A DNA stretch of 64,000 nt from Sandaracinus amylolyticus (GTDB taxonomy: Bacteria; Myxococcota_A; Polyangia; Polyangiales; Sandaracinaceae): NCBI RefSeq assembly GCF_021631985.1, contig NZ_CP070225.1, forward strand, positions 8,742,001 to 8,806,000. Reading direction: 5' to 3'. The notes under the pieces are model-generated. The model ran no database searches. It saw nothing but the letters and a program-made list of their open reading frames with translations, and was not told the origin of the DNA. Position 1 is the first letter of the stretch. Each line of letters starts with the position of its first letter. The position numbers were made by a program, and so were the translations under genes. Positions 60,101 through 64,000 of this stretch are shown here, piece by piece.

Positions 60101-60564
60101 ACGAGGCGCCGCACCTCGAGCGCGTGATGTGTGCTGTGAGCACACGACCGACGGGACGCCGCATCGACGCGCTGTTCCGCAGCGCGCTCGCGCTCCTGCA
60201 GGCGGGCGATGGAGACGACGTCATCGCCGCGATGGTGCGGGCGCGGGCGCGGGCGATCGGCGCCGATGCCGACGAAGAGGGCGCGGTCGTCGACGCGCTG
60301 CGCGCGCTGGTGCGTCACCCGTGGATCGCGAGCGCGAGACCGGCCGCGCGCGCGGTGCCGATCGTCGCGCCCGACGAGCGCGGGGTGATCGTCGAGGGGA
60401 CGATCGACCTGGTGCGCGAGGACGCGGGCACGCTGATGGTGGTGCGCATCGTGATGAGCGAGGGCGACCCCAGCGAGGCCCAGCGCGCCGAGGCGACGAT
60501 CCTCGCCGATGCGCTGCGCGGGACGACGAAGCGCACCGTGCGTGCGGCGCTCCTGGTGGTGTGA
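57160..60564 (+). CDS. addA: AddA-like UvrD/RecB helicase subunit
   Basis: 1134 residues from a GTG overlapping the AddB-like stop (GTGA). Superfamily 1 helicase motifs are intact: AAAGTGKTTAL near residue 26, TFTDKAAGEM, VDELQDSDP, GDPKQSIYRFRRADI, MTVHKAKGLEFPVVV and VTYVAATRARDLLV. At the C terminus, where AddA normally has a RecB-type nuclease, GTIDLV is followed by VVRIVMSE and no D/ExK is visible. So this subunit appears to be a helicase only, with cutting left to the AddB-like subunit. Confidence 0.8.
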   Translation: MTSLPADHEARARIANDHATSLLVEAAAGTGKTTALVTRLVSMLRTGACELRGVVAMTFTDKAAGEMTLRLRAALEEARAEANDETERARAERALEQLETARVGTIHGFCADLLRERPVEAGVDPSFSVLADDESDALVQRAIGDELGTALATPGEGIRRLLRRTSREQETARERLRDAVRTLIEHRDHPTPWRRDPFDRDAAIDTILIDFAELAALAPKATTPSDWCAKSLLLFQRFMGDVEVRERTLPRDHDGLEAALVDVARKKEWGWKGAGKFFAPGVLRADVLAKRDALKAKLDAFLVAADADLAACLWRDLRPIVLRYEVLKERAGALDFLDLLLGVRRLLVEHAEVRRELQTRFTHVFVDELQDSDPVQIDVVLLLASDDPTIADPTKVRPVPGKLFLVGDPKQSIYRFRRADIASYRLLRAQLERAGVPVLHLSTSFRSLPGIQRVINAAFEPAMQSAPAGVQAEHVALTEWRAPEEKRPSVIALGIPRPYDKTEKITKGAIEASTPDAVAAFVAWLVRESGWTVIDPVTSEPTRVAPRHVCLLFRRQVGWNDSDVVRPYLRGLEARRVPHVWVGGRSFHEREEIIGLRAIASAIEYPDDALAVYAALRGPFLALTDAELLLYRDRVGPLHPMSKVALDSVETALRPVAEALHLLRDLHLGRNRHPIADTFARFFDATRAHAALALAHGGEQVLASASRILDLARRFDARGALSFRGFVELLEDQAERGEGAGGGESPSGEEGQEGVRVMTVHKAKGLEFPVVVLCDPTASTGSYADRWIDPSKGEAFFKLAGLTPIELRERDEAVVAANEAEIVRVTYVAATRARDLLVIPACGDAPFDEGWLAVMNRAIYPPQSDWRKGDGRAPGCPAFGDESVVSRSFDAESAGTQSVKPGLHRSVGVVWWDPRTLPLDEEPADGLRSDDVLRATGGVDDGMRAHRAWLDARATAIEDGAIPTILASTVSQLARTPRGEDEAPHLERVMCAVSTRPTGRRIDALFRSALALLQAGDGDDVIAAMVRARARAIGADADEEGAVVDALRALVRHPWIASARPAARAVPIVAPDERGVIVEGTIDLVREDAGTLMVVRIVMSEGDPSEAQRAEATILADALRGTTKRTVRAALLVV

Positions 60565-60775
60565 GGGTCGAACGCCAGCGCTTCGGCGAGAGGCGCGGGG
60601 TGGTGGGGGCGTCGGCTTGGTAGAAGTCGCCCAAGCCCTCGTGCCACGACGTGATGACGATGCTGGGCGTCTCGCAGGGCGACAACATCGACCGCGGGAC
60701 CGTGCAGCCGTATTGACGGCACGAGGGCGCTCCACGACGCAGCCATCGTGGGCACCCTCGTCCTCGCGGCGCGAT
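60565..60775. other. Gap with possible gene remnant
   Basis: No complete gene is seen. On the plus strand a short frame ending with CHDVMTMLGVSQGDNIDRGT and then VQPY before a stop at 60714-60716 looks protein-like but has no valid upstream reading frame. It could be the tail of a decayed gene or chance. No terminator was identified. Confidence 0.3.
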
Positions 60776-63181
60776 TCAGCGCGTTCGACCGATCAGGCCG
60801 CCGCCGCCGCCGAGCGGATCGAGCACCGTACTGATCACGCGCTGAGGCCGGCGGACCGGATATCTCTCTCGCGCGACCCGCAAGAGATCGTGGAAGTCGC
60901 GCGAGCCCGGGGCGATTCTGCGTAGCGCGACCGGCTCACGCGCCGCCACGGCCTCGGGGATCGGGATGCTCGGTCGATCGGTGCGCGGCGCCGCGAGCGA
61001 GAGCAGCGGCTCGACGTCGTTCGCCTCGCGCACTCGCGCGCCGAGGTCCGGCGGGTTGGCGGCGCAGAAGCGGCGCACGATCGTCTTCAGGATCGACGTG
61101 TGATCGAGCACGTTGTCGAACGCGCGGCGCCGCTCGACCCACGGCGAGATCACGAAGCCCGGGACCCGCGGGCCGTACTCGTCGACGCCGCACACGTCGA
61201 CGGCGGCCGGCGGTTTCACGTGGTCGTAGAACCCGCCGTGCTCGTCGTAGGTGAGCAAGAACAGCGTCTTGTCCCACTTCGGCCCGCGCATCAGCGCGTC
61301 GACGACTCGGCCGACGAAGCGCTGTCCGTTCCGCACGTCCGCCGGAGGATGGTCGTCGTTGCCCGGAGGAACGTCGATGTAGTCGGGATCGAGGAACGCG
61401 ACCGAGGGCAGCGTGCCGGCCGCGACGTCCTCGAAGAAGCGGGTCGCCGGCAGCACGTTCTCGACGTCGCCGAGGAAGTTGTGGAAGAGGCGCAGGAAAC
61501 AATAGCCGTGCTCGTAATATCTCCAGCTCACGCCTCGCGACTTCAGATGATCGAAGATGGTCTTCGCGAGCACCGGCGCGAATAGATCGAGATCGGGATT
61601 GTCGTACTCGAATCGCCCGAACGAGTCGCGATTGAGGCGTCCGGTGACCGTGTAGAACCGATTCGGCCAGGTCGGCCCGGGATGCGCGGAGAACCAGCGG
61701 TTGCAGACCGCGAACTCCTCCGCGAGGAGGGAGTACACCGGGAGCTGAGCACCGGTGTGATATCCCATCACCGATCCCAAATCCGCCCCGCGCGACTCGT
61801 ATCGATGGGCGAAGTCGGCGACGAAACCGCCCATGTCGCCCTGCACCTGATTCAGCACGCAGTCGAAGTCGTGACAGGGACTGTGCTCGAACGTCGTCGA
61901 CGCGAGCGGCGCGGGCGTGTAGACGCGCGACTTGTACACGTTGCGCTCGTCGCCGCGATATCCGTCGATGTCTGCGCGGCCGGCGAGGCGCAGGTGGCCG
62001 AGCATGTGATCGAAGGATCGATTCTCCATCATCACGACGACGATGTGCTCGATCTTCGAGAGATTGCCCGGGACGAGAGGCGGCTGCGGGGTCTCGGGGA
62101 AAGGATCGACGAGCGTGCCGACCGCGGGCTCGACATAGGTGATCACGATGTCGGTGCCGTCGAGGCCCACGTCGCGCACGTCCCAGAGCCCGCCGATCAG
62201 CCAGCGCGTGAGGACCTTCGACATCGTGTGCTGGAGATCGATCGCGAGCAGCGCCTCGGTTCCCTTGCTCTCCAGCGTCTCTTTGACCTTCTGCCGCGCG
62301 ATTCCGTTCGGCCCGTTGTTGAGCGTCGCCTTCACGTCGGCAGTGACGGTCGGTCGGACACCGACCATCCCCGTTCCCCCGAACGAGGTGCGCACGAGCG
62401 CGAATTGCACTCGTAGCTCGAGCTTCTGGAGGTCGACGTCGCCGAAGTTGTTGAGTCGGATCTCGACGCCATCGGTCTCGAACCCGAGCTCCACGGTGAT
62501 CGCCGCGGTCTCGAGCGAGCTCGACCCCGGACGATTGACGATGATGGCGTCGATCTCGATCGAGTTGGAGTTGAGGTCGTGGATCGATATGTCGGGATTG
62601 AAGGGGCCGGGAAGGTCAGCCTCCAGGTGCCCGAGGTCTTTGACGAGTGGCGGAATCCCGTGGAGCTCGGCGAGATCACGCGCGATCGTCACGCGGAGCT
62701 CGTGCCCGTGCACCCGCAGCTGCACGAGCGGGTCGCGCCGGTCGTTCACGAATTCGTCGAACTTGCGGCGGAAGAACGCGAGCGGGAGGCGGCGCGAGAG
62801 AATCGATCGCTGGCTCGTATAGCGGACCTCGATCACGCACTCACGCTCACGCGCGCTCCCGTTCTTCACCCGCACCGAGTAGTTCGACGCGAGCTCGGGC
62901 ACTGCGTAGGTCATGGACCCGTGCCCGGTCGCGACGACGGTCGCGCCCCGTACGATCTCGACGTCGAGCTCGATCTCGCGGACGACGGGCTCCGGCTCGA
63001 CGTAGTCGTCTCCTGGCCTCGGGCGCGGGCGCGGGCGCGGGCGTGGCGGCGTCTCCTCGACGACGGCAAATGCCCGCACTGTGAGCGGCCCCGGCGCGAC
63101 CGGCGGCAACGCGAACGACTCGCCGCCCCGCGGGCCGATCGGGCCCCCGAGGGTCGTGGTCAACACGGCGTAACTCGGCAT
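60776..63181 (-). CDS. Phospholipase C/phosphoesterase-family protein with N-terminal beta region
   Basis: 801 residues from the ATG at 63181; GGAGGAG lies 7 bases upstream. The C-terminal ~450 residues are a phosphoesterase of the phospholipase C/acid phosphatase (PF04185-type) family: HIVVVMMENRSFDHMLGHL, HSPCHDFDC, HPGPTWPNRFY and TYDEHGGFYDHV are typical active-site blocks. About 350 residues of beta-rich sequence precede it. I see no signal peptide, so export may need another route or the protein is cytoplasmic. Lipid or phosphoester substrate is not resolved. Confidence 0.8.
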   Translation of the reverse strand: MPSYAVLTTTLGGPIGPRGGESFALPPVAPGPLTVRAFAVVEETPPRPRPRPRPRPGDDYVEPEPVVREIELDVEIVRGATVVATGHGSMTYAVPELASNYSVRVKNGSARERECVIEVRYTSQRSILSRRLPLAFFRRKFDEFVNDRRDPLVQLRVHGHELRVTIARDLAELHGIPPLVKDLGHLEADLPGPFNPDISIHDLNSNSIEIDAIIVNRPGSSSLETAAITVELGFETDGVEIRLNNFGDVDLQKLELRVQFALVRTSFGGTGMVGVRPTVTADVKATLNNGPNGIARQKVKETLESKGTEALLAIDLQHTMSKVLTRWLIGGLWDVRDVGLDGTDIVITYVEPAVGTLVDPFPETPQPPLVPGNLSKIEHIVVVMMENRSFDHMLGHLRLAGRADIDGYRGDERNVYKSRVYTPAPLASTTFEHSPCHDFDCVLNQVQGDMGGFVADFAHRYESRGADLGSVMGYHTGAQLPVYSLLAEEFAVCNRWFSAHPGPTWPNRFYTVTGRLNRDSFGRFEYDNPDLDLFAPVLAKTIFDHLKSRGVSWRYYEHGYCFLRLFHNFLGDVENVLPATRFFEDVAAGTLPSVAFLDPDYIDVPPGNDDHPPADVRNGQRFVGRVVDALMRGPKWDKTLFLLTYDEHGGFYDHVKPPAAVDVCGVDEYGPRVPGFVISPWVERRRAFDNVLDHTSILKTIVRRFCAANPPDLGARVREANDVEPLLSLAAPRTDRPSIPIPEAVAAREPVALRRIAPGSRDFHDLLRVARERYPVRRPQRVISTVLDPLGGGGGLIGRTR

Positions 63182-63644
63182 GAATGTCTCCTCCGAGTAC
63201 GCGGGTAACATACGAGGGAGCTTTGCCGACAGTCTCCGGGGCGGGACGGGAGCAGCTCGGATCAGAGCGCGCAGCGCGAGAAGGTCGGGGTCTGCCGACA
63301 CCGTCGTGCTCTGCTCCGCGCACGCGACCGTCAGCGCACGCCGCCCGGCCGGGTCTGCGCCATCGCTCCAAGAGCCTCGAGGCGAACGCGCCGTGGCCCG
63401 ACCACCGGGTCACGTCGGATGTCACCCGACACGCTTCCGTGATTGCGTCACAGATCGCATCGCACCCGCGCGATCCGTAGGGCTTCCCGCGGACTCGCAA
63501 CGCGGCGGTGATACGCCGCCCTTCGCGTGCGTACCTACGTGTCCCCTCCCATGCGCTCCTTCGCCCGCGCTTTGCGCGTGTGCGCGCGGTGCGCGTCGTG
63601 CGTGTGGGGGAGGGCGCGCGCGGGGCTCACGTATCGAAACGACG
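63182..63644. other. Intergenic region upstream of divergent genes
   Basis: 463 bases without a supported gene between the phosphoesterase and the repeat protein. It holds both promoters, a GCGGCG-6 nt-CGCCGC hairpin at 63502-63519, and a G-rich tract near 63606. Short open frames here lack family similarity. Confidence 0.5.
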
Positions 63645-64000
63645 ATGCCTCGCCACCTGCTCACCGCGCTCGCACTCGTCGTGTCGTTCTCCGCGTTCAC
63701 CGGCGTCGCGCGCGCCGACATCACGATCTATCGCGACGGCTCGCGCTGGGCGGTGATCGAGGACGACGGCGACGTGTACGTGAACGGCTCGCGCGCCGGC
63801 GTGATCGAGGACGACGGCGACGTGTACGTGAACGGCTCGCGCGTCGGGCTGGTCGAGAGCGACGGCGACATCTACCGCGACGGCTCGCGCATCGGGCAGA
63901 TCGAGAGCGACGGCGATCTCTACGTGAACGGCTCGCGCGTCGGACAGATCGAGAACGACGGCGACATCTACCGCAACGGATCGCGGTGGGGTCAGGCGCA
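63645..64000 (+). CDS. Secreted 16-residue-repeat protein, 5' part
   Basis: The reading frame is open from the ATG at 63645 to the right edge (118 codons). Signal peptide cleaved near VARA (residue 24), then a run of 16-residue units of the form GSRxGxIExDGDxYxN. The encoded beta-strand repeat has one Asp-Gly turn per unit. No database family was confirmed. The C terminus lies outside the window. Confidence 0.7.
   Translation, partial: MPRHLLTALALVVSFSAFTGVARADITIYRDGSRWAVIEDDGDVYVNGSRAGVIEDDGDVYVNGSRVGLVESDGDIYRDGSRIGQIESDGDLYVNGSRVGQIENDGDIYRNGSRWGQA
63729..64000 (+). repeat. 48-bp tandem coding repeat
   Basis: At least five in-frame 48-bp units (GSRWAVIEDDGDVYVN, GSRAGVIEDDGDVYVN and variants) inside the secreted repeat protein, continuing past the window edge. 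The first residues of the unit and the DGD core are most conserved. Confidence 0.8.

Noticed and set aside
57067-60735. A 1222-codon minus-strand open frame opposite the helicase gene
   Set aside because: The plus strand encodes all superfamily 1 helicase motifs; the antisense frame is His/Arg/Glu-biased, as expected for a shadow in high-GC DNA.
63220-63320. A GC-rich stretch resembling the dispersed hairpin repeat
   Set aside because: It shares short G-rich words, but the arms do not pair and the conserved ends are missing.

Overview
The window is very GC-rich (roughly 70%), gene-dense, and almost all protein-coding on both strands. The gene content points to a Polyangia-type myxobacterium, most like the Sandaracinaceae. 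Evidence includes several lipoproteins, PEGA, FHA and PilZ proteins, large multi-PAS kinases, a possible sigma-54 promoter, a bacterial alternative oxidase and a starch/glucose cluster. This placement is inference from gene content; no rRNA or tRNA gene was seen.

Layout. 1-4.3 kb: carbohydrate genes, namely the 5' end of a GH15 glucoamylase-type gene, a zinc-dependent glucose dehydrogenase, and an unusual fusion of an IlvD/Edd dehydratase with a 2-hydroxyacid dehydrogenase. 4.3-6.5 kb: an NmrA/SnoaL fusion divergent from a LysR regulator. 6.5-8.5 kb: a putative nitric-oxide/respiratory stress operon (RIC iron-centre repair protein, hemerythrin, alternative oxidase) behind a sigma-54-like promoter and a palindrome. 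8.5-25 kb: envelope and housekeeping genes. These are a TonB-like protein, a Tudor-like protein, a TetR/DUF1304 pair with an operator, a fibrinogen-like lipoprotein, an Hsp70 homologue, a TetR/membrane-protein pair sharing an operator motif, a lipoprotein FAD oxidase, an MFS transporter, a TPR-PEGA pair and an exported DODA-type dioxygenase. 25-43 kb: signalling and surface proteins, including an FHA-pseudoATPase, FHA and PilZ membrane proteins in divergent arrangement, a nucleotide-carrier-like transporter, two overlapping histidine-kinase genes, a PEGA protein and a Cys-rich lipoprotein. 43-49 kb: glutamate racemase, a polysaccharide flippase, a GT2 glycosyltransferase, an OmpA/MotB-like protein and a Baeyer-Villiger-type monooxygenase. 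49.5-60.6 kb: a hybrid kinase with several PAS domains, an intergenic repeat array, and an overlapping AddB-like/AddA-like recombination gene pair. 60.8-64 kb: a phospholipase-C-family phosphoesterase and the start of a secreted 16-residue-repeat protein cut by the window edge.

The most distinctive non-coding signal is a family of about 60-90 bp hairpin repeats. There are seven copies; most begin 3-6 bases after a stop codon in the sense orientation, and the stems are preserved by compensatory changes. Other notable signals are three candidate operators beside regulator genes, a strong intrinsic terminator and two large hairpins between genes. Starts were chosen from Shine-Dalgarno spacing, signal peptides and where family similarity begins; many genes use GTG or TTG.
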